A DNA stretch of 64,000 bases from Corbicula japonica (GCA_038501625.1 JAZAYU010000123.1:1488001-1552000), one strand, 5' to 3'; positions 1 to 12,659 are shown, numbered from the stretch's first letter. Numbers and translations: made by a program. The notes: generated from the letters alone by a model not told the origin.

Positions 1-244
1 CACACCTTTAGAGCTTATACATAAGTTACAATAAATTTCTAGGTATAAACAGCGATACACTCTTGAAAACTGTAAAATCCAATAATCTTTAACGATAAAT
101 GATTTGGGTTTGTACATCTCTATTTATTTGTTTTTGTATTTTTAAATATTTTACCATTTATTCGATATTTATATTTCACACCGAACATGCCGAAGTGTCA
201 ATGTGTGTATATTTTCGCCCACTTTAACACTAGTATCAGAAACG

Positions 245-350
245 TACGGAAACCCATTAGGGCTATTTTGAGTTAGAAGGCAACAATTCTAACTTAGATG
301 TTATATCTTAGAACTTAGGTTTTAGAACTTAGAATGTAGAAATCTCTTAA
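245..350. repeat. Inverted partner of 7395-7505
   Basis: This stretch runs through CCCATTAGGGC, TTGAGTTAGAAGGCAAC and then several TTAGAACTTAG units. The reverse complement of 7395-7505 has the same order of motifs. The two copies lie about 7.2 kb apart in inverted orientation. I see no convincing target-site duplication, so they may be ends of one element or two independent copies of a short repeat. Confidence 0.6.
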
Positions 351-662
351 AAGCGGGGACGCCTTTTTTTCAAGAATATCAACAGCGCAGGTATATATGA
401 AAATTGACCACAAGGGTTATAATTCACTGATGACAAGAATTCTATCCAAGCGAAAGTGTAATTTTGATCTTGATAGTATATGTACCAATAAATGTTAAGG
501 TAGGTCGCATTAGAGGTGTTTTTTGTAATTGTAAAAAGGAGGTGTTTCTAACTCCGCTTCCCGTCAATAATTCAGTCACTGAGCTATATATTTAATATGT
601 ATTAATATGTATTATTAGGCTTTCCGATCCTAACTGTTCTAGATGTTCGTTAATACACAGGT

Positions 663-2792
663 CAGGGGGTAGGACGTGGCATTGCATCCGAAGATAGTTA
701 AGCGAGGAAAATGTTGCATTGGGATAAAAATGGCGGTTTAGGGGGCATTTTTTAAATAAAAAGGATTTATTCTGCGAGGTAAGTGCCTTCATACTATATT
801 TAATTTAATGTCCACCTGTGTATACTGCGACCAGATGCCTAAAATACCCTCGACAATTTGTTTCAGGAACGCAGGTTTTGTATAACAAAAATGTTATTGA
901 GGGTTTTATACAGTAAAGGTAATGTAAACACGCCAAAAATATGGTATTTTAGGCTGATCTTCAGACATCTGGGCACTTCCATATTGGGTTTTAGCATTTT
1001 ATCAAGTCAAAATATCATTTTCTTTTTTCTTCTTGGCTCGTCCACAATAAGCAAACCCCCACGCTCGAAAGAAAACAGGACATGTCATTTTCTTGCATTC
1101 GAGGATTGGGACATTCCCTTTTTGGCATACCTGGATATCTTTACTGAACGTGTTTCTCATAACGCACTTGCTTATTCGCAGATTTTATTACGGAGTATGT
1201 TTATTTTCTTGTTTATGTTTCTAATATAATAACGACTGAATATTAGCAGATTAAGTTGGAATATCATTTATGATGTGTTAGGCATAATAAAATTCGACAA
1301 TTTATCCAGTTTCCTATACATTAACTACACCATCGAGCACGCGCAAAATGTTATTATTTGGAGTTAAGCAATGTTAAGCTATCTGAAGAATCAATGCTAA
1401 CGTTTACCTCAAGGTTCGCGAGTGCAGGTGCCTCCATTTGCAGAATAATTTAATCGTCAGCATCTTTAAGCAACACTCATGTGACAAAATCACAGGCTGG
1501 AAGTTAGCCATTTATGATTTGCATACTATATTAGAATTATTAAATATAGAACTCTTGGAAGTTTCAATGTAGCATTTTAGCAACCTGGCTTAGTATGATT
1601 AAACTTGAACATCTATAACATTTCAACCAGTATACCGGCGTGTAATATCCTCCCTCGAAATTTTCAGCATTGTACCGCTTTGGGATTAACACTCGTTGTT
1701 TGAAGTTTTACTTTAGCAGTTATTTTGATATGTGTTTTGATCCACAAATTTGTTATAACTTGGCCTTACTCCACGCTATCTCAAAATGACTTTTTTTCTT
1801 AAACGACCAGTTACGATGTTTTCCTGTGCTACCGTTGGCAGTTTTAACTTTTCCTTAACGATTCCTCGTACGGTTTGAGAGTATAACATCAGGAGACGAG
1901 GCAATATATTGATGCATATTGCATTGCGACCGGACATGCATTTTTATCTATCAACTATTTACACAGTTACCTCCCTTTTTCACTTTTTTTCTATTGTCTC
2001 TTCAAAAAAGCAAATCGTAAGCGAACTTAATTATTAATCATTAATAATGCTATAACTAGTTATAATGTCATGTAATATCATGATCATTTTGTACACTTTA
2101 CTAAAGCTAAACATCGGCACTCGGAAAATATCTCACTAAAGATCTCTATCTTATGAAAAAAAACATATTTGTAACCATGCGCATATACTAATTTTGTAAA
2201 TGTATTGTCTTTTTAAGAAAACACATTCAGAAAACATATACATAACAATAAAAAATCATATTCTTTAATCAAATCTGTGAATAAGCAATTGCTTTGTGAA
2301 AAACCCGTTCAGTAAAGATATCCAGGTTATGCCAAAAAGGGAATGTCCCAATCCTCGAATGCCAGAAAATGGCATGTCCTGTTTTCTTTCGAGCGTGGGG
2401 GTTTGCTTATTGTGGACGAGACAAGAAGAAAAAAGAAAATGTTATTTTGACTTGATAAAATGCTAAAACCCAATATGGAAGTGCCCAGATGTCTGAAGAT
2501 CAGCCTAAAATACCATAGTTTTGGCGTGTTTACATTACCTTTACTGTATAAAACCCTCAATAACTTTTTTGTTACAAAACCTGCGTTCCTGAAACAAAGT
2601 GTCGAGGGTACCTTAGGCATCTGGTCGCAGAATGCACAGGTGGACATTAAATTAAATATAGTATGAAGACACTTACCTCGCAAAATAAATCCTTTTTATT
2701 TAAAAAATGCCCACTAAACCGCCATTTTTATCCAAATGCAACATTTTCCTCGCTTAACTATCTTCGGATGCAGTGCAACGTCCTACCCCCTG
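663..2792. mobile_element. 2.1 kb foldback element with ~0.5 kb arms
   Basis: The left arm (about 663-1215) and right arm (about 2260-2792) are near-perfect reverse complements, and the outer ends read CAGGGGGTAGGACGT. A unique spacer of about 1 kb separates them. Open frames of up to 123 codons occur in both arms, but they are mirror images of each other and resemble no protein I know, so I treat them as chance. No transposase is visible, so this looks like a non-autonomous DNA transposon. The flanking 8-mers do not match, so the exact ends are uncertain. Confidence 0.75.
1216..2259. other. Spacer of the foldback element, no gene seen
   Basis: This AT-rich spacer lies between the arms. I found no coding pattern, RNA gene or tandem repeat in it. 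Confidence 0.4.
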
Positions 2793-3072
2793 CAGGGGCT
2801 CCCTGTGAAAATAACCCGTTAAAGAATCTGTTGCTTGTCTTTGTGTTATTACCCACTTTGTCAAAATTTGGAACGATATTTGAAAAAGTATCATGAACTG
2901 TCAGTTGTATAATAATTGATACCATCGGTTTTCTGTGGAGTATTATAATTTTATTATTTTTCCTATTGCTGTATCTTCTCTCTTCTTTCTTTTCCAGACT
3001 ACAAAAATGGTCACTAAATGGGTATAGAGGTTTGGAATTGGGCTGCTTGTTATTACGCCGGTAACTAGTGTT

Positions 3073-4144
3073 GTGATCACGGATTTAGCTGTCATTCTCA
3101 GAGGGACGCATTTAACAAGACTAGAACTTATTAAGAATTATTTCTTCTATAGCTTATCATACAATGATATTATTTTGTTATTATATATTGGGCGTGATAG
3201 TAAACTAATCTTGCGTCAGCTAAAGCGTATACTGAGAGCTCACAATCTTGCCCGACGCAAAACACGTATACCTGAGTTGTAGAAATCTAGAGGAGTGAGT
3301 AGGTTTTTGTTCGATGTTGCAAAAGTTAGTGACTGACTGCCGACTTGTGGTTTCTGTAATGGATGAAATCGATCTCAAAGAAACAAGTGAACACAAAGCA
3401 CACCGATTATCACGCCGAAGATATGTCTAGAATGTCATATCTAACAGCAACAACACACCCGCAGTAATAGCGTCATAGTACCTTGACACATTACATGAAT
3501 TTGGCGTTGCCCCATGGCTTCATCGTTGCGATAGAGGAACTGAAAATTCGACGCTAGCACTGCCTCAACCATTTTTCAGATTGAAAATGTTTATGTATGG
3601 CAAGAGTGAAGCGAATCAGCGTATAGAATCATGGTGGGATTACTTAGTAGACATAGGGTCCACTATCGGATTTCATTGCAAGGATCTACTTGACGTAAAA
3701 GTTTTGGATGCAACAAGTCTTATACGCATTAAAATGCCTCAGATATTGTTTCGTGGATTGATCCAAGAAGAACTCGACAGGATAGCTCAGCAATGGAACG
3801 CTCACAATATTCAAGCCCAAAATAATTTTGATATTACTTGCGGAAGACCCGATATAATGTATTGTGTACTTGATAGTGGACATAACTATAGTCATCGTGT
3901 TGATCAAGAAGACATACAGATATCCCAGAAACATTATGGATCACATAAACGGCTTTATTCTAACGTAACCGAGGATAGCGTTCGAGTGTTGTCGTTGGAT
4001 AACAGAAGGCCTTTGACAGCCGACGAATCGTTAACATTGTACATTGAAATTTTACCGATCACCGAGGTGATGATTGAGATGATTGATGTTACAGTGACTT
4101 ACAATGAAACAGGGGTTTCGTACATCGTATCAAATAAATTGTAG
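3073..4144 (+). pseudogene. Broken integrase-core (DDE) gene
   Basis: 3073-3282 encodes a helix-turn-helix-like segment ending LRQLKRILRAHNLARRKT, the N-terminal pattern of the large animal integrase-core family that occurs in many copies in bivalve genomes. In another frame, 3359-4144 continues with RRRYV, then CDRGTEN (a likely catalytic Asp) and GKSEANQRIESWWDYL (the family's NQRIE.WW block with the likely catalytic Glu). TAG codons interrupt this frame near 3428 and 3469. The block between RRRYV and CDRGTEN is too short and lacks the WH.DGYDKLKP segment with the first Asp, so part of the core appears deleted. The last 187 codons are intact. Frameshift, stops and deletion together indicate a dead copy. 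The assignment rests on remembered family motifs. Confidence 0.75.
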
Positions 4145-4494
4145 CACTACAAAATTCGTGTGATTACTGACCATTCAACCTGTCTGCCATAGTCGAAAAT
4201 AATATCTATATTGTGCTTATTGTGCTTATTGCCAGAAAACTTATTAAATTGTCGGATACCTCTTGTGGTTATCATAATATAAGTATATTAAAAGAAAATG
4301 TTTTGTCTTATATAGTTTTTGAAATACCATATGATACAATTTCCATAGGTGACAAAGGGGCATAATTCTGCAAAAATGTTTGATGGTGTGACCTGCTCTT
4401 GGCTCCAAATTGAGGACATCTGTACATATATAATGGATCGCATAACTAAATGAATCTTGACCATACATGAGAAAAATAGCTATAAAACTATGTT
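4145..4494. other. No gene seen
   Basis: This is AT-rich sequence after the integrase remnant. The only structure is a short TTGTGCTTA direct duplication near 4212. Confidence 0.4.
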
Positions 4495-4717
4495 ATAACT
4501 AAGCTCTTAGAATAAAGTTGTTAGAACTTAGACATTAGAACTTAGTTCTTAGAACTTAGACATTAGAACTTGGACATTAGAACTGAGAAATTAGCACTTA
4601 GTTCTTAGAATTTAAACATTAGAACTTGGACATTAGAACTTAGACATTAGAACTTAGTTCTTAGAACTAAGACATTAGACCGTAGAAATTAGAACTTAGA
4701 CATTAGAACTTAGACAG
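4495..4717. repeat. Minisatellite of TTAGAACTTAGACA units
   Basis: About 220 bp of imperfect head-to-tail units built from TTAGAACTTAGACA and TTAGAACTTAGTTC. The same word family appears at 290-345 and, inverted, at 7400-7440. Units vary in length and contain substitutions, so the array is old. Confidence 0.85.
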
Positions 4718-6789
4718 AAATTTTCAAGAAATCGGTTATGCTTTTCAAATACGAAGCTTAAAAAGGAAAAATAACTCTCTTCTTAAACATAAAACGTTAT
4801 TCAAGTAACAGTTAACTACACAAAATGAAACAATATACTTATCTCATTTATCACTAAATATAATACCAAAACCTCGACACGAACTTGTCGATGGCATACC
4901 GCAGTGCCACACTAAATAAATAGTTAATACTTACGCTTTGTAAAATTAAATACTATTTATGGCAAAGTTCAATGTTATCTTCAGGTCAAATATTCAAAGA
5001 AGTGCTTATCTCAGGGATTCCTTCATATAAACAGGAGTAAAAAAGGTCAAGAAATTTTAAAGTTATGGGGAAAAATCAATAAAATTTATGTATTTGTGAA
5101 TTAGAGCCAAATAGTTCAAGAAATGCTCAATTTTAGTTACAAGAAATAAATAAGATCACTGTAATCTGTATGTCATGGCCAAATAATCCAAGTTAAGAAA
5201 ATTGTTTAAGTAGTCAAGAATTGTTAAATTTTAATGGTCAAAAACAAGAAATACTCAAATTGTGTTGAGTTTATTTTAAAATTTATGGTAGAATAACATA
5301 ATAACAAAACCACTGCTACAGAATAAGTTGGACCATCTAAAGCAGCCACCTATTCCAACAGCTACCAGTGAAGTAAGATCTTCTAAAGAAGCCTCTAAAT
5401 CAGTGTAATGAAGTCATTCTTTCGCGTAAATGACATTGAATTAGGCATTAGTAAGAGAATCGTTGTATGAATTGCTATTCAATGAAAGGGTGTTATGAAA
5501 CAACTTTAATGCACGTTCCATTTGATGAATAAAATCCTTTTTTGAATGGATTTAGTATGTCACTTTTGTCACTTTATGCCATTTAATCAGCTCGGGTAAT
5601 ACAGCTTTGCTCCTCAGACAGAAACTGTCGTTCTATAGATTATTTTGTTTCATCATCAGTTCTTTTTTCTCCTCCTTCTCACAAGGTTCCTACAAAGCAG
5701 AAAACATATTTTACTTAGTTGAGATAAATTGATAAAAAGATCATTTCCAATTGCCTATGTTACACTTTCAATGATAATTTGCTTACAGTCATTTTGATAA
5801 CTACATTGAACTGCTCCCTCACCTTTTCCCTGGTTACTAAAGTCAGCTGTAACTTTGAAAGAAACTGGTCGCTAAGAATACTTTGTTGGTATGGAATAAA
5901 TGTTTGCTTGGGAAGTCATTGGTTGACATGAAAGTAAATGCTTGCAGATGAAAATATATGGTTGCTAGGTTGCTTGGGCGACATTGACATTCCCTTGATT
6001 GCAAATCCTTTTGTTTCCATAGCAATTCAAATACAACTTATGGCCTTGGATTTTGTCAGGAAGACAAATAGACGAACCGACAGACAGACAGACTGAAAGA
6101 CGGATAGGCAGCCTGCCAGCTAGCCAGCCAGACTAAATTTGATCACAAAAGTCATCTGGTCACAAAATTCTGGTGAGATAAAAATAAAGATAGCACGAAA
6201 ATTGACTTTATGCGAATGTAGACTTCATGTGACCGTTACTTTTATCCTTGATAGAGTTACTTTAGAAAGTAAATAGATCATAAAGTTTGGATTTTTCATA
6301 TGAATCAATGAGTTACACCTTACTGAATTAGTTATCGATGCTCACTTAAAACAACACCTCCATGTTAAATAATCTGACATTTTTTTCCGAGGCAATTTAT
6401 TTGCAAATGAGCCGAGTGTCTAAATACTCAAATATAATACCTTTGCATTCCTTCGTTTTCTGCAGAAACCTCTAATAGATGATGACATAAAGTTTATATC
6501 TGTCTCTTCTTTCGCCTTCCTTTCCCCTTTCTCTGAAGTAAAGAAGTAATTAGGTTGAACCTCAAGTTGCTCTTCAAATTGTCGTCTTGAAGATCTATTT
6601 TAGCCGTATTTGGCTAAACTTGTTTGAACTGGCTATATAAACCACTTTTGAATTTCGTCCCAGTCAGTTATAGATAGCTTGGTCAACCTATGCATATTGA
6701 AATTGATTGTTTTGACTCAGCCCTTGAAGTTGTACCGATATAATCACCTGATTTTTAACTTACTAGCTATATCTCACCAATTCTTGAAA
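4718..6789. other. Gene-free stretch with a CAGA-rich patch
   Basis: I see no supported gene. Between about 6065 and 6130 there is a degenerate tetranucleotide run (GACAGACAGACAGACT, then GCCAGCTAGCCAGCCAG). Short AAGAAAT and CAAGAA words recur at 5080-5260 without forming a clear array. Confidence 0.4.
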
Positions 6790-6970
6790 ATAAATGAAAA
6801 AGGAACTTTGAAAGCCATCGAACATGACAAATACGAAAATATTGCAGGCTCGGTTTGATTGAGCCTGTTCGTGGGCAGTAATGAAAATGCATCTTACTGC
6901 CCACGCCGCCTAGCCCCGGGTTGAGCGCAACTCAATATTTACACCAATAAACAATACAATTTTGATCCGG
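6790..6970 (-). repeat. Interspersed repeat family A
   Basis: It contains GCAGGCTCGGTTTGATTGAG, then GGGCAGTAATG, then CCCACGCCGCCTAGCCCC and CTCAATATTTACACC. The same ordered blocks recur at 16125-16290 and 47585-47765, and on the other strand at 31575-31660, 36745-36900, 39110-39160 and 46505-46660. It looks like a MITE- or SINE-sized element; no coding potential is visible. Confidence 0.8.
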
Positions 6971-7394
6971 AACTAAACAAAAAAGAATTTTGATAGGGGA
7001 TCTGAGAATATACAATGTAAATCCTGCATATCACAGATAACGCCAAAGGAAAAATTTAAAAAGCAGGAAGTATATCCTTGGGATGACTGAACAATATCCA
7101 AATCTATATTGCCTGGGATATTGATACCACCCATCTATAAACTGGCCGAAACATTTAAACAAAAGTAATTTTAGAAGTTTTTTTAACGTAGTACATAAGT
7201 ATCGTGCTAAACGACTTTCAAAGGACGTAACTGATAACAGCACTGATTGAATGTACGGGGAGACTTTTAACAGCCGTCACACGGTACAAACTACTGTGAT
7301 ATAAGACATAAGAAATAAAATTAAAGGAATTAAAATAAGAAGTTTATCTCACATCTTCTTGTCTGTCTTCCATTCAATATGGCGTTTTCACGTC
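6971..7394. other. No gene seen
   Basis: This lies between a family A repeat and the inverted 7.4 kb block. No motif was recognised. Confidence 0.35.
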
Positions 7395-7505
7395 TAATTT
7401 CTAAGTTCTAAGACCGAAGTTCTAAGAACATCTATGTTCGAATCGTTGCCTTCTAACTTCTAACTCAAAACGGCCCTAATGGGCTTCCGTAGGCTTCCGT
7501 AGGAA
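7395..7505. repeat. Inverted partner of 245-350
   Basis: It reads TTCTAAGTTCTAAGACC, then CTTCTAACTCAAAACGGCCC, then CTAATGGGCTTCCGTAGG. This is the reverse complement of the block at the window start. GGCTTCCGTA is tandemly duplicated at its outer edge. Confidence 0.6.
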
Positions 7506-8099
7506 TGCCTATAACAAGGTGATAGCATAACTCAAAAAAGAAAAAGATTCTTCAGCACTGATATTATCTTATAAGTTGTAAGGGATCACTGATTGTCACT
7601 GAGATAAGTGAAATTTCACTTAGATTTCTGACCAATTACAGCTGTACCAGTGTATATTCTGAAATAGTAATGATGGACATTTTTGTTTGAATGTTAGAGT
7701 AAACAGCAGCTGACTGATATTAAATGTTAAGCGATGAAAACGCATTTTAACAGGAGTTCGGTGCTCCTCATTTGATCAAACTTGATCTAGAAATTACTGA
7801 GCAATAATCAAATAAAAACATACATGTAGCGAGTGATTTTGTGTGTGCATGAAATTTTAATGTCACTTGGTATATTATAATATTTCGACATTGACAGCTA
7901 AAGTTCTAGTAGTTTTTTTTAAGATTACAATATTTGAATTGACGTGCTCTTGCGATATATTCAGTGAATTAGAAGAAGCAGTGTTCATAATATGGTGAGA
8001 GGAAAATGTTAAGTCAGTAGGAATACTTGATCCGAAAAAATTGTTAAAGATAAAAATTGAAGACATAAGCATAATTTACCACGAAAATCATTTCATTCC
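7506..8099. other. No gene seen
   Basis: AT-rich sequence without a recognisable gene or repeat, upstream of the Tc1 remnant. Confidence 0.35.
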
Positions 8100-9500
8100 C
8101 GTTGAATTTCAACAATATAAACTGAACCCAGTATTAAAAAGCCATTTAAGATTTAAGACAGAGATCAAACTCAAAATTACACTCAATTTCTTGTATGACC
8201 ATCTCTAGCTTGAATAACGGCCAGACAACGCCTTTCGTATGCAATAACCGTTTCAGATCCTTTACGTTGTTGACGTCATTACTGTCACGCAATTTTTTTC
8301 CAAGATAGTCAAAAATGTGTTAAATTGGGAAGAGATTAGGTGATTTTAATGGCCGTTCGAGTATTTTTATGTTGTTTACAACAAGAACGTTCCGTGTATG
8401 ATATGCCGTGTGGCATCGTTCAACAATATTGACTGAACCCAGTCATAAAAAGGCATTAAATTTGATTAAGATTTTAAACATAGAGGTCGAAATCCAAAAT
8501 TACACTCAATTTTTGTATGACCACCTCTTGCTTGAATAACAGATAGACGACGACTTTCGTATGATGTTTACTAGTGTTCGGATGTGTATAGGGGTTTGGG
8601 CCAATTCATTGTGCAATAACCGTTTCAGATTATTTACGTTGTTTACGTCATTTCTGTCATTCAACTTTTTTTCCAAAACAGTCAAACATGTGTTAAATCG
8701 GGGAGAGGTGATTTTAATGGTTATTCGAGTATGTTTATGTTGTTTACAACAAGAACGTTCCGTGTATGACATGCCGTGTGGCAGTGTGCATTATTCTGCT
8801 GTAGAACGTAAGCATTGCTGTTCACTGTGTATGGAACAATGACAGACATAATGATTTCTATGCAATAATGGGCGGCATTTAAGATACTCCGTATGTTTTG
8901 AGTTCTGTCTTGCCATTTTAAGAAATACCACCCCAGACCATAGAACTCCCAACACCTTTACGGTCATGAAAGTAGACGTTGGCAAGATCAAACCTTTCTC
9001 CTTGGCGCCACTAAAACCCTTCCATCATCTTCTTAGAGATTAAATTTGGACAAAGCGATAAAAACGATCCTGTTCCATCGCAATCTTTGCCGGTTTAAAG
9101 CGGTACAAACGGATGTTCTTGTTCCCCGTTGATTGTGTAAGACGTTGAATGAGCTTTGGAGCAGTTGTGAAGTGATTATGTCGTGTTGACGTCACTCGGA
9201 AGCGATCTTCGCGCGACGTTGTTTGCAACGACCTACCTGGACGAGGCAAGTGGTTGACGCTGCAAGTTTGTCACGATCACGCTTGCCTACGATATATTGT
9301 TCGCTCAAGGCAGCCAAAATGACCTGCTACGTCAGCTTCTAGAAATCTCTGTCATTAATGGATAGGCCAGGACGGCGACCCATGCTAGCTTCCGGAAATT
9401 TTACTCCGGCTTTTTTCATTGTGGACAATATTCTTTTAGTGTAAAATGACATTTGTAAAAATATCCCTGTCGGTTTTCATTGGCACGTGCGTCTCGAGCC
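8100..9500 (-). pseudogene. Tc1/mariner-like transposase remnant, tail duplicated
   Basis: On the minus strand, 9249-9040 encodes GRSLQTTSREDRFRVTSTRH, then FTTAPKLIQRL and STGNKNIR, the DNA-binding to catalytic transition of Tc1 transposases. 8772-8506 encodes a decayed C-terminal part (KITSPRFNTCLTVLEKKLND, then LKRLLHNELAQ), matching the family's SPDLNPIEH..D.L region and helix after it, but with the key NPIEH block lost. Roughly 8100-8410 repeats the sequence of 8415-8790, so the 3' part is tandemly duplicated. Stops and frameshifts are frequent. No intact transposase is possible. Confidence 0.7.
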
Positions 9501-9506
9501 TTTTAA

Positions 9507-10215
9507 GGGCTTACCACACTCCTCCCAATCCTGTTCTTCGATAAAAAGAAAATTAACAAAATCTCAATAACGGCAAAATGTCGTAAAATGAAACATTTCA
9601 CAAATGTATGTAATTAATGTATCTTTTTTTTGCATATGGTAAGACACGTGAGAACAGTAAAGAAAAATAGCAAGATCTAAAAATTCCCTCAACTTCTATT
9701 TACATGAATTCACAAATTTTAAAACTAAACAACACAAAACACCATTTTAAATGCCCACATAAGTAATATGATACCGACAACAATTTATTGTGTCATCTTG
9801 ACTTACAAATTTAAACTTTACGAGATATTAGTAAAGGTGTGTTTGACCTTCAATTTCCTGGTCGCTTCCTGGTCGCGTAAACGGATGACAATCACTGATT
9901 TCTCTTTAAGTAGTTGAAAGTTTTTTACAAAGTACGCAACATTTTCTAGTCAGTAACATTACACTCACGTTGGAATTTAAAATTATGTTTTGTATCGCTT
10001 AGTTTTTGTGAATTTATATAAATAGAATTTAAAGGAATTTTAAGGTCTAGCTTGTTTTCTTTACTATTCTAACGTGTCTTGCTGTATGCAAAATAAATAT
10101 ACATTAGTAACATTTATTTGTGCAAAGTTTCATTGAACGGCATTTTGCCATTATTGAGATTTTGATAATTTTCTTTTTATCGATGAACAGGATTGGGAGG
10201 AGTGTGGCAAGCCCT
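9507..10215. mobile_element. 709 bp foldback element flanked by TTAA
   Basis: The sequence folds on itself over nearly its whole length, with arms of about 350 bp. The left end reads GGGCTTACCACACTCC and the right end, reverse-complemented, AGGGCTTGCCACACTCC. TTAA occurs immediately outside both ends (9503-9506 and 10216-10219), the target duplication of piggyBac-type transposons. It contains no transposase. A single right arm recurs at 50955-51310. Confidence 0.75.
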
Positions 10216-10219
10216 TTAA

Positions 10220-11583
10220 CTTACGCAGTCACGGTCAAATATATCATTTCGTAAATATATCATACTGTATTTAATGAGAAGAGTTAGAATAACACATACG
10301 TTTAATTTCTTCACGATATATGTCATATTGTAGATTTAGGGAGAAAACGAAAATACTTACTGAACTTTTTCTTTTGACTATGTATAATGCAAACGCATTC
10401 TGATGTCATTATCGGTCAATACATATTGAATGCCATCATGAAATCGAATTATGTTATTTTAGCGAATATCGTATACTTTTTGTGCTCAAAATTTGAATAT
10501 TCTTGCTTATGTTCGTTTAGAGTTGCTTAACTTGGCTTAACAAAAAATAAATACTCCAGGAGGCAATATTTAAAGACAGCTTACTGCGATTGATGTTCTC
10601 TGAAAACTTATGTTGTTTTATCTGACTCCGCGAATAAAAATCATGATTATATGATACAATGTTCTTTAATCATAAGTGATAAAGTTTGTACGTTTCGATC
10701 ATTTTTTAAAAAGAGTGGTATTATTGGAAGATAGCAAAAAATACAAACATTGTAAAACTTCGAGCACCATGGAAACCTCGAACATTATAAAAATCCCCAT
10801 TTGTATTTAAGGTTTCGAAGTTTTACTTTAATTGCCTATTGGTATTGTCTATTGAATGGATATGCTTTTATAAATGATAATTCAGAATAATAATTGTATA
10901 TAATACTTTTAAAGTATTGATATCTACTTAAAGCTGTTTACTTCGTTATTTATTTAGATAAAAAGGGAATTTTGATTTAAATTTTCATGACTATTATGTC
11001 AATGCTATAAATCCGTTTGATTTTAAGCCAAACTTGTACGAGACTGGAACACTCCTTTAAAAAGTAACCGACCATGTTGACACATTAAAATATTGAAATT
11101 GGTTTAAACATGTTATATAAAACGACGGAATAGATGCTTGTGATATTGATGACTTGGCGGTCTATCGTTAATGTATTTGAAAATGACGAAACATATATTT
11201 TTCTTTTAATGTTGATGTCGTGGTGGGTTACCTTTGATGTGGATAATACTTGCATAAAATCATGAAAAACAAATGACTAGAGAACTGAAATAAGTGACAA
11301 TGAAGGCTACAGCCAACCGAGATAAACATTAGAGGAAACTATTCGGAATGATTACTGGAGAGCTAGTAAAACGATAGTGATTGTAAACAGTATTAACATA
11401 TGCAGTAACATCATTATGTGATTTGTTTCAAAGTTAATACAGACCTCATTTTACAATAGAAAATTCATGAAAATACTGATGGGTTTAAATTAACAACATA
11501 AGTATCTTGCTTATACCATAATTTCCTTAATTTCACTTTAGCAATGGTGAATTCGAACTCATCTCGTTTTTCTTTTAATTTCA
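10220..11583. other. No gene seen
   Basis: AT-rich DNA with no supported exon, repeat or RNA gene up to the candidate exon at 11584. Confidence 0.35.
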
Positions 11584-11651
11584 GGTGTCAACCTTAATCC
11601 TAATTCAAAATGAACACTTCGTTTCTTCAAACACATGTCAAATGGTTGCAT
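11584..11651 (+). CDS. Candidate first coding exon of the IgGFc/Ly6 gene
   Basis: A polypyrimidine tract and TTTAATTTCAG precede the exon and a strong donor GTAAGT follows TTGCAT. The exon holds an ATG with 14 codons (MNTSFLQTHVKWLH), ending in phase 0. The next candidate exon (19141-19201) begins in phase 0. The peptide is not an obvious signal sequence, so another exon may be missing or this may be unrelated. The link to the downstream gene rests only on phase and strand. Confidence 0.3.
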
Positions 11652-12659
11652 GTAAGTAGATTTATAAAATAGATCAAGGATAAATGAGAAAGTCAAATAA
11701 ATAAAAACATTAAAACGCTTGTTTTTAATCGAAGGTTTGAAAAAAGCATGCGTCTGTCTTGGTATAGGAGTTGGCTTAAGTCATTTCTAAGAAAATGTAC
11801 ACTGTTAATAAATGTTCATGATATTTCCAAATATATATTATTCAAGTAATAAGTTGAAATCATGGGACTGGTTTGATAATTAGTCTAGCACTTACCTTAG
11901 CGTAATGCCGATAAAATATGTATTGCTTACAAATGTATTTTGATTGATTTTAACTTTAGGTAAACTACAATATTGATGAAATTTATTTTAACTTTGTTTA
12001 AACTACTATTTTTCGAACGATTCTCAATCCACCTCGATCATATGTCAATGTCACATATTTCTTTAACTTCTAAAGTGTGTCATATACTTTGTGTACAAAT
12101 AACTATATGCTAAAAGCTAAAATATTGTAAAAATGCCCGAATTGGTAAACACTGCGGTAACAGTTAATACTATTTGATCATTGCTAAAAACATTAATTGA
12201 CTGTCAAGGTTTCAAACTTTGTCGAAAGAACAGAAATTTGAGAACCAAGAACTATACTGAATCGCAATAATATCTTCGTGACCTTAATTTATACTTAAGT
12301 ACTGTGAAATCATTTTGTCAATAGTGAGCTGTTTAAAACAAGATTAGTGAGTTCTGTTACAACGAGAAAACTAAAAACTTTCGGGTCAATAAATATTTAA
12401 AGAACTGCGAATAATGCATTAAAGTGAAAACTGCTGATTTCAGAACCAGTGAAAGTTTATAATTATATTGAATATTATAGGATGAATGAATATAATTGAG
12501 AGTGTGGTGAATATTGCAAGAATAGCGAATATTGCGACATCAATGATTATTGCTAGAATGTAGTGTAGAATATTGGGTTTTGCGGAATCAATGATAAAAC
12601 TATCATAACCGAGAGTATCATAACCGAGACGTTTTACATATACAATTGTAACATGTTAG
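11652..12659. other. No gene seen
   Basis: AT-rich sequence with no recognisable feature. If the exon at 11584 is real, this is the start of its intron. Confidence 0.35.

Noticed and set aside
858..2683. Open frames of 118-123 codons in the arms of the 0.66-2.8 kb foldback element
   Set aside because: They are mirror copies imposed by the inverted repeat and show no protein family pattern.
4495..4717. CRISPR-like array
   Set aside because: Units are contiguous and imperfect, without unique spacers, in a eukaryotic genome; it is a minisatellite.
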